Of a stretch of 35,002 nt of DNA, positions 1 through 8,574 are shown in pieces. The notes below the pieces were generated by a model. The model did not search any database. It worked only from the letters and a program-made list of their open reading frames with translations, and had not been told where the DNA came from. A program made the position numbers and the translations under genes. Source of the stretch: Verrucomicrobiales bacterium (GTDB lineage Bacteria > Verrucomicrobiota > Verrucomicrobiia > Limisphaerales > Palsa-1400); assembly GCA_003140095.1 (NCBI GenBank), contig PLIU01000118.1:1-35002 (forward strand). The letters run 5' to 3'. Each line of letters starts with the position of its first letter. Positions within the stretch are counted from its first letter, which is position 1.

Positions 1-236
1 AACGCTTGAAAAAGAAAAACGTCCGAACCGACTCCGATCACTCCGCTCATCAGGAAGAGATAGAAGGAATCCCCGCCCAGGCCCTGGCCGAAGGTGTGCG
101 CCCAAAGGGCCAGCAAGGCCGTGGCCACGGCCAGACGCCAGAAATTGGCCTCGGAGCCTCCCAGCAACTTGGCCGATCGCGTCGCGCACACAACCGAAAT
201 CGCCCAGAGAATGGCCGTTAAAAATGACGGTAACAC
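1..236 (-). CDS. EamA/DMT-family transporter (N-terminal part, runs off the window)
   Basis: The minus strand reads a hydrophobic N-terminus with a first membrane helix (SFLTAILWAISVVCA), a short loop KLLGGSEANFWRLAVATAL leading into a second helix, and a third segment ending GVGSDVFLFQA. This is the usual opening of EamA-domain drug/metabolite transporters of the inner membrane, including the G-x-x-D-x-x-x-FQAL signature. The frame stays open to base 1, so the gene continues outside the window. I chose the GTG at 236 because it places the first helix directly at the N-terminus; no ATG is available and there is no Shine-Dalgarno sequence, so the start is tentative. The substrate cannot be deduced. 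Confidence 0.75.
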   Translation of the reverse strand, partial: MLPSFLTAILWAISVVCATRSAKLLGGSEANFWRLAVATALLALWAHTFGQGLGGDSFYLFLMSGVIGVGSDVFLFQA

Positions 237-572
237 GCGCGATGATTGAGGAAGGCGCCGGGTGGCTTCAAGGCTTATCGAACGGCGTGCGGCGGAGCGC
301 GCCCGTTGCGCTGTGTTTGTACTCAAACGAGCAGAAAAGGGAAAAGAGGGCGGGCGCAAACATGGGAGCAGAAGATTTTTTGAGTTTTCGTGAATATCTT
401 CGCTTGAGTTCCCATCTAAGCGTGGTAATTTGTGGGAAAAGGCTAAAGGCTGAAACCTGACCGCTTTGGCGGGATACGCGGGCGGCTTGTTCTTTGAAAT
501 GTGGCAGAGCGGAATGTCCCACGGCTGAAGCCGGCGAAAAGCGGACAAGGCTGCGGGTAGGAAATTCGACTT

Positions 573-612
573 AATCCGAGTCAATCCGAGTTAATCCAAC
601 TTAATCCAGGTA
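573..612. repeat. Four 10-bp phased AATC-core units
   Basis: Units AATCCGAGTC, AATCCGAGTT, AATCCAACTT and AATCCAGGTA follow one another with exact 10-bp spacing. One unit per helical turn would put every AATC on the same face of the DNA. A similar four-unit array lies at 8399-8438. Confidence 0.75.
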
Positions 613-769
613 AAGAATATTGTTTTGTGCAGATCCGCCTCCAAAACCAGGCTTGCGGGTGCTTGGGGCCTGCGTGAATTTCACGCAAACCAAGTCTTGG
701 CGCGGTGTCTTTGCGTGATGAGCCGTATGTTGATTTGCCATAGGCTGCTACCGTTTAGATGCGTCTGCC

Positions 770-799
770 TTGCCTGCATGAATGACAGCTTGCTATAAA
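770..799 (+). promoter_or_regulatory. Possible sigma-70 promoter of the CII-like gene
   Basis: TTGCCT (770-775) and TATAAA (794-799) are separated by 18 bp, about 21 bp before the ATG at 821. The expected transcript would have a leader of roughly 14 nt. The call rests on motif similarity only. Confidence 0.4.
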
Positions 800-820
800 G
801 GCCCCCGTCCTTCATAATTT

Positions 821-1315
821 ATGACCATGCAGTCCCATGAACTTTTGCGTGAGGTGTTTCAGAAGGTCAGCCCCAAACAGGCCGCCGCCGAAATGGGTCT
901 TTCCCTTTCCATGATCTACAAATGGGCCGAACCGCCCGCCAGCACCAGCGGCGCCGCCAATCCGCTGGATCGTGTCGCCGTCCTGGTCCGCTGCAGCGGC
1001 GACCACAGCATTGTCCAATGGATTTGTCACCGTGCCGGCGGCTTTTATGTCAGAAATCCCGAGGGCAGCCATCCGCACCCACTCCATTTGGTCCCTGCCA
1101 TGAACAGCGTCGTGCAGGAATTCGCCGATCTGTTGTCCGTCATGGCCGCCGCCGCCGCCGACAGCCAGATCACCCCCGCCGAATCCAAATCCATCTGCGC
1201 CCGCTGGGAGAAACTCAAGTCCGTCACCGAGGAATTCGTCCAATGCTGCGAAGAGGGCAATTTCCGCGACATCAAAAAAGTCCCGCCGCCTAATTCCAAT
1301 GAGCGTTCAAAATGA
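821..1315 (+). CDS. CII-like (Phage_CP76-type) DNA-binding regulator
   Basis: The 164-residue protein has an N-terminal helix-turn-helix at about residues 18-36 (KQAAAEMGLSLSMIYKWAEP). A helical core with NPLDRVAVLVRCSGD and a C-terminal helical region follow. This matches phage CII-like regulators (Phage_CP76 family), which occur as chromosomal single genes in Verrucomicrobia; the family assignment is from memory of its motifs. The start is ATG-ACC-ATG, and a second in-frame ATG two codons on is equally possible. The last seven residues (NSNERSK) and the stop codon come from the palindromic repeat at 1291-1456, so the native C-terminus was probably replaced when the repeat arrived. Its DNA target is unknown. 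No phage genes are nearby. Confidence 0.7.
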   Translation: MTMQSHELLREVFQKVSPKQAAAEMGLSLSMIYKWAEPPASTSGAANPLDRVAVLVRCSGDHSIVQWICHRAGGFYVRNPEGSHPHPLHLVPAMNSVVQEFADLLSVMAAAAADSQITPAESKSICARWEKLKSVTEEFVQCCEEGNFRDIKKVPPPNSNERSK

Positions 1316-1456
1316 GACTAAGGCGCGCTGGATTCCGGGCTGCTGGCGAGAAGCGAGCGAGGCGCATATCCGCAGCGATCTGCAACGAGCGAGCAACGAA
1401 GCCAGCAGCCTGGAAGACAAGCGGATTAGCCTCATCTTGAACGCTCATTGGAATAA
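1291..1456 (+). repeat. Long imperfect palindrome, copy 1 (MITE-like)
   Basis: The element is bounded by inverted ends reading ATTCCAATGAGCGTTCAA on the left and the complement on the right (about 26 bp with 2 mismatches). The interior is also partly self-complementary, for example CCGGGCTGCTGGC against GCCAGCAGCCTGG, so the transcript could form a long hairpin. It overlaps the last codons of the CII-like gene and ends 11 bp before the next start. A near-identical copy lies inverted at 11873-12032. The minus strand keeps a 52-codon frame open (1448 down to 1290), which is probably not a gene. Confidence 0.85.
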
Positions 1457-1467
1457 ATAGTCCGCGC

Positions 1468-3066
1468 ATGAAGCTTTCGCGGGCGCGTTCACTTTTCGCT
1501 TTCATGGCTGCGGTGTGGCTGTGCGCTTCGCCCCGCGGTCGGGCGGCCCAAACCGTGCAGTGCGACCTGTGCGTCTTTGGCGCCACTTCCGCCGGTGTCG
1601 CCGCCGCCGTGGAGGCGGCGCGGGAAGGCCGAAAAGTGGTCTTGACAGAGTTTGGCGCGCACGTCGGCGGCATGACTGCGGGCGGCTTGAGCCAGACGGA
1701 CATCGGCAACAAAAGCGCCATCGGCGGCCTGGCGCGTGAATTCTACCAGCGCATGGGCCGGCATTACGGCGCCGATGAGGCCTGGAAATTGGAACCCAGC
1801 GTGGCCGAGGCCGTCTTCAACGATCTTCTTGCCCAAGCCGGTGTCCGCGTTTATTTCCACCAACGCCTCGCCTCCGTCGCCACCAACCACGCCCGTCTTC
1901 AGAGCCTGACCATGGCCGACGGCACGATTTTCCAGGCGCCCCTCTTCATCGACGCCAGCTACGAGGGCGATTTGATGGCCAAGGCCGGCGTTTCTTATAT
2001 GGTCGGGCGCGAAGCCAACGCCGTTTACCGCGAAACCCTGGATGGCATCCGCGCCTTGACCCCCAAACACCAATTCACCGTGCCGTTTGATCCCTACCTC
2101 CGCCCCGGCGATCCTTCCAGCGGTCTGCTGCCGTTCATCCAAGACCAACCGCCCGGCCAGGCAGGCCAGGGCGACTCTTCGGTTCAGGTCTACAATTTCC
2201 GCCTCTGCCTGACCCAAAATCCTACCAACAAACTCCCCATCGATCCGCCTGTCCATTATGACCCGGCCCGCTACGAACTGCTCGCCCGTTACATCGAGGC
2301 CCTTGTCGCCCCGGGCCAGCCAGTGAGCCTGCGCCAATTCATCGACATCCAGCCCATGCCCCGTGGCAAGACCGACATCAACAACAACGGCGGTTTCTCG
2401 ACCGATTTTATCGGCGGAAACGCGGGCTACGCCGAGGGCAGCGACACGGAGCGCGCGCGTATATTGCGGGCGCACGAGGATTACACACGCGGCTTCCTGC
2501 ATTTCCTGGCCACCAGTCCGCGCGTGCCGCCCGCCCTTCGCGCCGAGATGCAATCCTGGGGCCTGTGCAAGGACGAATTCACCGACACCGGCGGCTGGCC
2601 CCATCAACTTTACATCCGCGAGGCCCGCCGCATGGTTTCCGACTACGTCATGACGGAGAACAATTGCCGTTACTCCATCGTGCTGCCCGACCCCATTGGT
2701 TTGGCGGCTTACACCATGGACTCGCACAACTGCCGGCGCATCGTCCGCGACGGCCGCGTCGAAAACGAAGGCGACGTGCAAGTGGGCGGTTTTCCGCCCT
2801 ACCAGATCAGCTACCGGTCAATCGTGCCGCGCGAAAGCCAATGCAAGAACCTGCTGGTGCCTGTCTGTCTTTCGGCCAGCCACATTGCCTACGGCTCCAT
2901 TCGGATGGAGCCAGTCTTCATGGTCCTTGGCCAATCCGCCGCCATCGCCGCCGGCTTGGCCCTGGACGAGCAAGTCGCGGTGCAGAACATTCATTATGAT
3001 GAATTGCGCCGTCGCCTCCTGGCGGCACGGCAGATTCTGGCGTGGCCCGTCCGTCCCGATCATTAG
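1468..3066 (+). CDS. Secreted FAD-dependent oxidoreductase (FAD_oxidored family)
   Basis: The 532-residue protein has a signal peptide of about 26 residues ending GRAAQ. A dinucleotide-binding fold follows at once (CDLCVFGATSAGVAAAVEAA), with the basic/acidic end of the second strand at VVLTEF and the AHVGGMTAGGLSQTD loop typical of PF12831 proteins. The C-terminal GQSAAIAAGLALDE helix is the usual second FAD contact. It is full length for the family, whose members in Planctomycetes and Verrucomicrobia are often labelled xanthan-lyase-like or generic FAD oxidoreductases. The substrate is unknown, and location in the periplasm or outside the cell is inferred from the signal peptide. The ATG follows the repeat element by 11 bp, so transcription may read through the hairpin or start inside it. 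Confidence 0.88.
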   Translation: MKLSRARSLFAFMAAVWLCASPRGRAAQTVQCDLCVFGATSAGVAAAVEAAREGRKVVLTEFGAHVGGMTAGGLSQTDIGNKSAIGGLAREFYQRMGRHYGADEAWKLEPSVAEAVFNDLLAQAGVRVYFHQRLASVATNHARLQSLTMADGTIFQAPLFIDASYEGDLMAKAGVSYMVGREANAVYRETLDGIRALTPKHQFTVPFDPYLRPGDPSSGLLPFIQDQPPGQAGQGDSSVQVYNFRLCLTQNPTNKLPIDPPVHYDPARYELLARYIEALVAPGQPVSLRQFIDIQPMPRGKTDINNNGGFSTDFIGGNAGYAEGSDTERARILRAHEDYTRGFLHFLATSPRVPPALRAEMQSWGLCKDEFTDTGGWPHQLYIREARRMVSDYVMTENNCRYSIVLPDPIGLAAYTMDSHNCRRIVRDGRVENEGDVQVGGFPPYQISYRSIVPRESQCKNLLVPVCLSASHIAYGSIRMEPVFMVLGQSAAIAAGLALDEQVAVQNIHYDELRRRLLAARQILAWPVRPDH

Positions 3067-3262
3067 CGACTTCTTTGGGAGCGCGGGTCGTCCCGATCGC
3101 ATCCGTCGGCTTGCCAGCCAAAGCCTTGGCGGTGGCGGGCGTCCCAGCCCGCAAAGCGGGCCGCTCTTATGTTGTTCCGTCTCCGACGGAACCCAGACCG
3201 AAAATGGTGCGCCTTTTGCGTGAGTCACCAAGCACATCGCTAATGCTTCGGGGTGTCTTGCG
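3067..3262. other. Intergenic hairpin-rich stretch
   Basis: Two clear hairpins lie here: GCGGGC/GCCCGC with a 6-nt loop (3135-3152), and GTTCCGTC/GACGGAAC with a 3-nt loop (3174-3192). Neither is followed by a T-run, so they are not convincing intrinsic terminators. They look like intergenic repeat debris. Confidence 0.5.
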
Positions 3263-3625
3263 TTATTGCTGGTTGACCTGAAAGAACTCGTTATTTGGGT
3301 TATCCATGGTATTGGTCCAACCGCTGGGGACTCCGCACCTGCCCTCAACATACCCATAACCTGCAACGGCGGCAACCGCGCCACCGATCATGGTCAGGTC
3401 CGCCGTAGCGGCGAGCGGTGTCAAAGCGATGCGTTCCATTTTGCCCAAGCCATCGCGATAGACCGGCAGCGCGTACGATCCGACGACTGTGCCGCTGGAA
3501 TAGAATGTGAACCACAGCTTGTGCGTCGAGAGAACTGCATAAAGAAGTGGCGCCGGAGAGGCGGGTGGCACGATGGCGTGTCCCCGGAAACCGCCGCTTG
3601 ACGGCGCGGATTCGCCTCTTACCAT
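3263..3625 (-). CDS. Hypothetical protein or gene fragment
   Basis: An open minus-strand frame of 120 codons ends TAA at 3263. The part from about residue 35 on (HKLWFTFYSSGTVVGSYALP, then a hydrophobic DLTMIGGAVAAVAGYGYVEG) has protein-like composition and balanced codon use, unlike antisense shadows. The first 30 residues look less natural, so either the true start is internal or this is the 3' remnant of a longer gene. It is divergent from the GT-C-like gene starting at 3634, with an 8-bp gap. I do not recognise a family and no motif suggests a function. Confidence 0.35.
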   Translation of the reverse strand: MVRGESAPSSGGFRGHAIVPPASPAPLLYAVLSTHKLWFTFYSSGTVVGSYALPVYRDGLGKMERIALTPLAATADLTMIGGAVAAVAGYGYVEGRCGVPSGWTNTMDNPNNEFFQVNQQ

Positions 3626-3633
3626 GACCGCCT

Positions 3634-5139
3634 GTGACCGAGAGCCAAAGCCGCTTTTATCAGGCCCTCATCGTGCTGTTGGGCCTCTTCGCTCTTGCGG
3701 TGGTTCTGGCCTTCCACAACATCACCGAGGGCGATTTGTGGGCCAAATTGGCCATCGGCTCCAGTCTTTGGAATACCGGGCACCTGCCGCGGCATGACCT
3801 TTACGCCTTCACGCCCACTCTGCCCAAATACATCGATCACGAATGGGGCGCGGGGGTGATCTTTTACGCGCTGCTCAAATGGTTCGGCCCCTCTTCGCTT
3901 ATTCTGCTGAGAATAGTCCTGGCTGCGGGATTGCTGGCGCTGGGGTTTCTGACGGGACGGCGGCAAGGGTGCGATGCGAATATCCTGTTGCTGCTGGCGA
4001 TTCCGGCCGCGGCTTGCCTTTTGACGGGATACATTCCCGTGGCGCGGTCGCACGTCTTTACGTTTTTTCTCTTCGCGGCGACACTGTTCTGCATGGAGGA
4101 ATTGCGGCGGGGCGGACGCTGGCCCGCCGCTGTCCTGCCGGCGCTGATGCTGGTTTGGACCAACCTTCATGGCGGCTTCGTGGTTGGGCTGGCGGTCATT
4201 TTCATCTATGGCGCGGCCAGTTTCGCGGCGCGGGACAGGGCGGTGCTGATGGTATGTATTGCCGCGGCCTGCGCGGCGGTGACGCTGGTCAATCCCTACG
4301 GACTGGACTTCTGGCGCTACCTGATTCCCGCGCTGCTGCATCCCCGCCTGCGCATCCTGGAGTGGCGGCCACTGCCTCCGCTGGCATGGGATGATTTTTG
4401 GGGGTTCCGGCTTTTATTCGTCTTGACGGTGATCGCGGTCGCCGCCGGGTGGAAGCGCGTGGAACGCAAAAACTGGGCCGGCCTGGCGGTGCTGGCGGTC
4501 ACGGCCGGGATGGGTTGGCGCAGCCGGCGGCACGGGCCTTTTCTGGGCGCGGCGGCGCTGGCATACGCGGGGCCTTATTTCCAGGCCGTCTGGCGGGGAA
4601 GGTTCCAACTCCTGCCCGCGACCGGTCTTCTTTACACAGCCATCGCCTTCTGGGTGGCGATCCGCTTCCTGCCCCGTGCTTTGCTTTATCCGCTCTCCCC
4701 CATTGGCGAATACCCGGTGCGGGAGGTGGACATTTTGGCGATGGCCGGCGCCAAGGGCAACGCGGCGACGCCGTTCGCCTGGGGCAGCTACGTGAGTTGG
4801 CGGCTTTATCCCAACGTGAAAATTTCGATGGATGGCCGCTACGAAACCACTTATCCCGAATCCACCTTCGAGCTCAACAACGCCTTCTACGATCACAAAG
4901 GCGATTGGCTCCGGCTTTGCCGCGCGTTCAAAGTGGATTACGTCATCCTCGATTTGCAGGAGGAACAATTGCGTCCCGAGGAGTTGCAGGCCGCCGGATA
5001 TGCTCTGATCACGAACGTGGACAACGTTTCGGCGCTGTTGTGCCTGCCGGAACACGCGCCATTGTTGCAAAAGGCCGCGCGCGATTTGCCGCCTCTTACC
5101 GTGGATCCATTGGATTTGCGAGACAGGAAGGACCGGTAA
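3634..5139 (+). CDS. Polytopic GT-C-like membrane protein
   Basis: This 501-residue protein has roughly nine to eleven hydrophobic segments followed by a soluble C-terminal domain of about 120 residues (from about 380). After the first helix comes EGDLWAKLAIGSSLW (residues 32-46) and then HDLYAFTP and IDHEWGAGV. The acidic first loop and the DHEW motif are typical of GT-C-fold proteins that use lipid-linked sugars, but a catalytic role is inferred rather than shown. The start is GTG. The stop codon overlaps the next start (TAATG), so the two genes are likely translationally coupled. Its substrate could be a cell-surface glycan or protein; an O-antigen-ligase-like gene lies further downstream. 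Confidence 0.7.
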   Translation: MTESQSRFYQALIVLLGLFALAVVLAFHNITEGDLWAKLAIGSSLWNTGHLPRHDLYAFTPTLPKYIDHEWGAGVIFYALLKWFGPSSLILLRIVLAAGLLALGFLTGRRQGCDANILLLLAIPAAACLLTGYIPVARSHVFTFFLFAATLFCMEELRRGGRWPAAVLPALMLVWTNLHGGFVVGLAVIFIYGAASFAARDRAVLMVCIAAACAAVTLVNPYGLDFWRYLIPALLHPRLRILEWRPLPPLAWDDFWGFRLLFVLTVIAVAAGWKRVERKNWAGLAVLAVTAGMGWRSRRHGPFLGAAALAYAGPYFQAVWRGRFQLLPATGLLYTAIAFWVAIRFLPRALLYPLSPIGEYPVREVDILAMAGAKGNAATPFAWGSYVSWRLYPNVKISMDGRYETTYPESTFELNNAFYDHKGDWLRLCRAFKVDYVILDLQEEQLRPEELQAAGYALITNVDNVSALLCLPEHAPLLQKAARDLPPLTVDPLDLRDRKDR

Positions 5140-6938
5140 TGAACCACGGCAAGACATCATCGCGCCACGACGCCCTTTTTGCCGGCGCAGTCATCGGCGC
5201 GGTTTTTGCAATGCTGGCATTCAAGACCTGGCGGCGCTGGCCGGATTTGGTGATCGATTTCGGCGCGCAGTTGTACATGCCGTGGCAAATTTCCACCGGG
5301 GCGATGCTTTACCGCGATGTGCATTACCTGGCGGGCGGTCCCTTGTCGCAATATTACCACGCGCTGTTGTTCAAGATTTTTGGCGTCTCTTTCCTCACAC
5401 TCGTCGTCTCGAATCTCGTGGTGCTGGCGCTGCTGCTGGCCGCGATCTATCTCTTCTTTTACCGATGTTCCGATCAACTTACCGCCATCAACGCGTGCGT
5501 GGCGGTGCTGGTGGTGTTTGCCTTTGCCCATTATACGACGGTGGGCATTTTCAATTACATCACTCCGTATTCCGCCGAAGTCGTGCATGGGTTGGTGTTG
5601 TCGGTGCTAACCGTGGCGCTGCTGGCCCGATGGTTTGAGACGGAGAATGAATGGCTGGCCGGCGCCGCCGGTCTCTGCGGCGGCCTGACCCTGATGACCA
5701 AGCCCGATTTGTTGCTGGCGCTGATGCTGACCGTTGTCTGCGCCGCGGCGCTGTTTTGGCAGGCCAAGCGAAAGGGAAAACGGTTGGGCCGGTCGCTCGC
5801 GCTGATGGCGGGCGGAGGACTGATCCCCGCCGCCGTCTTCTTCCTTTGGTTTTTTCGCGTCGAAGATTTTCAGCAAAGTGTGCGGTCGGTTTTTGCGGCG
5901 TGGATTCCATTGTTGACCACTTCCGCAGCCAGGAGTCCTTTCTACCGATGGTGCCTGGGTTTGGATCAGCCCTGGGTTCACCTGCAACAAGCCTTTTCCC
6001 AGTTTTTGCGCCTGGCCGGCATCGCGGCGGTGTGCGCTGTGCTATGCTGGCGGAAAATCCCCGCGTGGCTGGCGTGCGTCCTGGCGGTTCCGGTCGCGGT
6101 TGGATTGATCAAGGTTTCGTGGGAATTCAACTGGTTCAATTGCGGCCACTGCCTGCCGCTAGTCTGTCTGACGCTGCTGGCGCTGCTGGTTTGGCGCGGG
6201 GCAAAGGGCGGATGGGCACCGCCGGTGGTCTTCGCGACCTTGTGGGCCGTCTGGAGTCTGGCGCTGCTGGCCAAACTGGGATTTTTCTGCAGGATTTGGC
6301 ATTACGGGTTCGCGCTAGCCATGCCGGCTTTCGTCAGCGGCATTTACCTTCTGCTCTGGGCGCTGCCGCTACAACTCGAACGTTCCGGCGCGCGCTCCGG
6401 CCTTTTCCGTGGTTTGATCTTGCTAATGTTGCTCCCCGGCTTGACACGGCTGACCCAGTCCTCCCTGAAGCTATACTCGGATAGAACGATGCCTATTGGC
6501 TCCGGCGCCGACACCATCCTGGCGTTTAACCCGCATTTCCGCCCGGTTGATGCCGACGTGGCCGCCGCCTTGCAGTGGGTGGAAACCAACCTGCCGCCTC
6601 GCGCCACTCTGGCCGTGCTGCCCCAAGGCGCGATGCTCAACTATCTTTCCCGCCATACCAATCCCTGCGGCTACCCGGCCTGGAACCCGCCGGAACTGGC
6701 CGCGTTCGGCCAAGAGAAAATGACCGGCGCCTTCATCGCTCACAGCCCCGATTACGTGATCGAACTGTTCGTCAACTACGGCGAGTACGGCGAAACGTTT
6801 TTCGGCCAGGATAAACGCTTTGGCCTGGAGGTGCAGCAGTGGATCGACACCCACTACCAGCTCGTCCAACTCATCGGCCACGACTGGCTCAAGGATGGCC
6901 AATTCGGCATCAAAATTCTCAAGAAGAACCGTTCTTGA
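5139..6938 (+). CDS. Polytopic GT-C-like membrane protein, partner of the preceding gene
   Basis: The 599-residue protein has an N-terminal membrane segment followed by an acidic loop ([15 protein letters not shown]40; [19 protein letters not shown]60), about ten further helices, and a soluble C-terminal region of about 110 residues. The layout resembles bacterial GT-C glycosyltransferases of the dolichyl-phosphate-mannosyltransferase type. No donor or acceptor can be assigned. The ATG overlaps the stop of the upstream gene. The open frame extends further upstream without a stop, but that part only mirrors the preceding gene. The 3' end overlaps the convergent deoxyhypusine-synthase-like gene by 20 bp. 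Confidence 0.7.
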   Translation: MNHGKTSSRHDALFAGAVIGAVFAMLAFKTWRRWPDLVIDFGAQLYMPWQISTGAMLYRDVHYLAGGPLSQYYHALLFKIFGVSFLTLVVSNLVVLALLLAAIYLFFYRCSDQLTAINACVAVLVVFAFAHYTTVGIFNYITPYSAEVVHGLVLSVLTVALLARWFETENEWLAGAAGLCGGLTLMTKPDLLLALMLTVVCAAALFWQAKRKGKRLGRSLALMAGGGLIPAAVFFLWFFRVEDFQQSVRSVFAAWIPLLTTSAARSPFYRWCLGLDQPWVHLQQAFSQFLRLAGIAAVCAVLCWRKIPAWLACVLAVPVAVGLIKVSWEFNWFNCGHCLPLVCLTLLALLVWRGAKGGWAPPVVFATLWAVWSLALLAKLGFFCRIWHYGFALAMPAFVSGIYLLLWALPLQLERSGARSGLFRGLILLMLLPGLTRLTQSSLKLYSDRTMPIGSGADTILAFNPHFRPVDADVAAALQWVETNLPPRATLAVLPQGAMLNYLSRHTNPCGYPAWNPPELAAFGQEKMTGAFIAHSPDYVIELFVNYGEYGETFFGQDKRFGLEVQQWIDTHYQLVQLIGHDWLKDGQFGIKILKKNRS

Positions 6939-8085
6939 CCGCCATGCCGGCGGCCCGTTTGGCCAGCTTGCGGCTGGTCTTGATCTTGCTCACCGTGCCA
7001 ATCCGCAAGTAGATGGATTTGACGTTCTGATACATCTCGTCCCGCCGGTCATAAAGCCGTTTCAATTTTCTCGGCCGATGGCGGTTGAGGGCGTAGGCGG
7101 TCAGCAGCGGCAGCGCAATGGTCGTATCCACGTAGGCGACCACGCAATCCGGCAGGGATTTGGGATCCACTTTGCCCCAGCTCACCGCCTCGGCCGGCGT
7201 GGCGCCGCTTAACCCGCCGGTGTCGGGGCGCGCGTCGGTGCATTGCAGGAAGTAATCGTGGCCTTTTTCCGCGATGCCCATGACTTCCTGGATTTGCGGC
7301 TCCGTCTGCAAAATGAAATTCTTGGGCGACCCGCCGCCCAGGATAAAGACGGAGGATTTGCGCCCGCTGGACTTGGCGTCATAGACGATGGCGGCCGTTT
7401 GATTGACATCCCGGTTGACATCGAAGGCGAGCTTGGAATCGCGCATGGCCATGGCCGCCACGTTCATGCCGATGGAACTGTCCCCCGGGCTGCTGGTAAA
7501 CACGGGCACGCCGCACTCGTAGGCGGCAGCCAGCACCGAACTGTCCTTGAGCCGGAGTTTGCGTGCGCGCTCCCAGACGTATTGGCCGAGCCGGTAATGA
7601 AAGTCGTCGGTCCCCATCGCCCGCTGGAACTCCGCGCCGCCGATGACCTCGCGCACAAAGGCGTCGGTATCGAGCAGGACATTAAAGTCAAATAGAATGT
7701 CATAAATGCGGATGACCCCGTCGCGATGCAGCGCCACGTCATCCAGAAAAGGCGACCCTTGGTACAGGGCCATGCCCAACCCGAAATGCAGATCGTGGTA
7801 AAGATTGGCCCCGGTGGAAACGATCCAGTCCACGAACCCCGCGCGCATCAGCGGAATCAGGCACGATTTGCCCAACCCGGCCGGAGTCAGGGCGCCGGTC
7901 AGGCTCAGGCCGATGAGGCCGTCGTCGGGCAGCATTTTTTCCGTCAGCAATTTGGCCGCTTCGCGCAGGCGTCCGCCGTTGTAGGCCAGGAACGTTTTCT
8001 CCACCAACTCAGCGGCGGATATGTTCTTGCCGATGCCCGCCGGATTGAGGCGCGGGTAGCGTGCAAACTTGGACATTTTACTCAT
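6919..8085 (-). CDS. Deoxyhypusine-synthase-like protein (DHS family)
   Basis: The 388-residue protein carries the hallmarks of the deoxyhypusine synthase fold: STGANLYHD (90-98) and SPGDSS (199-204) in the NAD/spermidine region, GGGSPKNF (250-257), and EAVSWGK (299-305), which contains the lysine (K305) that forms the enzyme-imine intermediate in DHS. Bacteria lack eIF5A, and bacterial members are usually homospermidine-synthase-like or of unknown function, so polyamine metabolism is the best guess. I chose the ATG at 8085 (MSKMSKF); the upstream in-frame extension of 35 residues looks like noise. Its 3' end overlaps the convergent membrane-protein gene by 20 bp. No polyamine genes are adjacent. 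Confidence 0.85.
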   Translation of the reverse strand: MSKMSKFARYPRLNPAGIGKNISAAELVEKTFLAYNGGRLREAAKLLTEKMLPDDGLIGLSLTGALTPAGLGKSCLIPLMRAGFVDWIVSTGANLYHDLHFGLGMALYQGSPFLDDVALHRDGVIRIYDILFDFNVLLDTDAFVREVIGGAEFQRAMGTDDFHYRLGQYVWERARKLRLKDSSVLAAAYECGVPVFTSSPGDSSIGMNVAAMAMRDSKLAFDVNRDVNQTAAIVYDAKSSGRKSSVFILGGGSPKNFILQTEPQIQEVMGIAEKGHDYFLQCTDARPDTGGLSGATPAEAVSWGKVDPKSLPDCVVAYVDTTIALPLLTAYALNRHRPRKLKRLYDRRDEMYQNVKSIYLRIGTVSKIKTSRKLAKRAAGMAVKNGSS

Positions 8086-8574
8086 GGGGCCGCATCTTTG
8101 CGGAACCGCCGCCAAAGGCAACAGGAAAAGATTGCGACTTCCAATCTGAAGGAAGCCGGCTTGGCTCGGAGAGCAGATTCCCTGAGCCAACGCGATCAGG
8201 ATGCGGATGTTTCCCTTGGTTTTGCGTTCCGGGCCGCATGGTAAAAGCTCTCATCCGACTGGCGAGGGAGATCGCAACCGGGCGGCTGCGGCAAAGCCAA
8301 GAGCCGCCACGCTCGCCCTTACCCTGACCCTCTCCCTTGGGAGATGGAATTGACTGAGGCCGGGCCGGGCGAGTCCAGACCTTTCTGGGACGGCAACCAA
8401 TCTGGCCGAATCAAGGCCAATCAAACCAAATCAAACCTGCGGTGGTGGAGGGCAGGACAAGGATGAAGTATGGATTATGAATTTTGCTCATGATGGGGGA
8501 CTGGCTTTCACGGCTCGCGGCGTCGTTTCGCTGTTGCGGGCCGGCGGTTGGTCGGGTAGGTTGTAATTTCATTT
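8086..8574. other. Intergenic region, 489 bp
   Basis: The region separates two divergent genes. It contains GC-rich sequence resembling decayed intergenic repeats at 8250-8350 (GGCGAGGGAGA and CTGACCCTCTCCC types) and the phased 10-bp array at 8399-8438. No gene or clear promoter was found. Confidence 0.5.
8399..8438. repeat. Second set of four 10-bp phased AATC-core units
   Basis: Units AATCTGGCCG, AATCAAGGCC, AATCAAACCA and AATCAAACCT repeat with exact 10-bp spacing. Only the AATC core is shared with the array at 573-612, but number, spacing and intergenic position agree. Confidence 0.65.

Larger units (their letters stand above)
237..820. other. Intergenic region, 584 bp
   Basis: No convincing gene lies between the divergent EamA gene and the CII-like gene. 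Short open frames here have no recognisable composition. The region holds a 4 x 10 bp phased array at 573-612 and a sigma-70-like promoter near 770-799. Confidence 0.6.

Noticed and set aside
1489-2781. Long open frame (430 codons) antisense to the FAD oxidoreductase
   Set aside because: It mirrors the third-position GC bias of the real gene, has no recognisable domains and would overlap it completely.
3135-3192. Hairpins after the FAD oxidoreductase gene as intrinsic terminator
   Set aside because: Stable stems but no following T-run, so termination by this mechanism is not supported.
4398-5138. Upstream extension of the second GT-C-like gene
   Set aside because: It lies in another frame of the first GT-C-like gene with low-quality composition; the ATG at 5139 gives a natural N-terminus.
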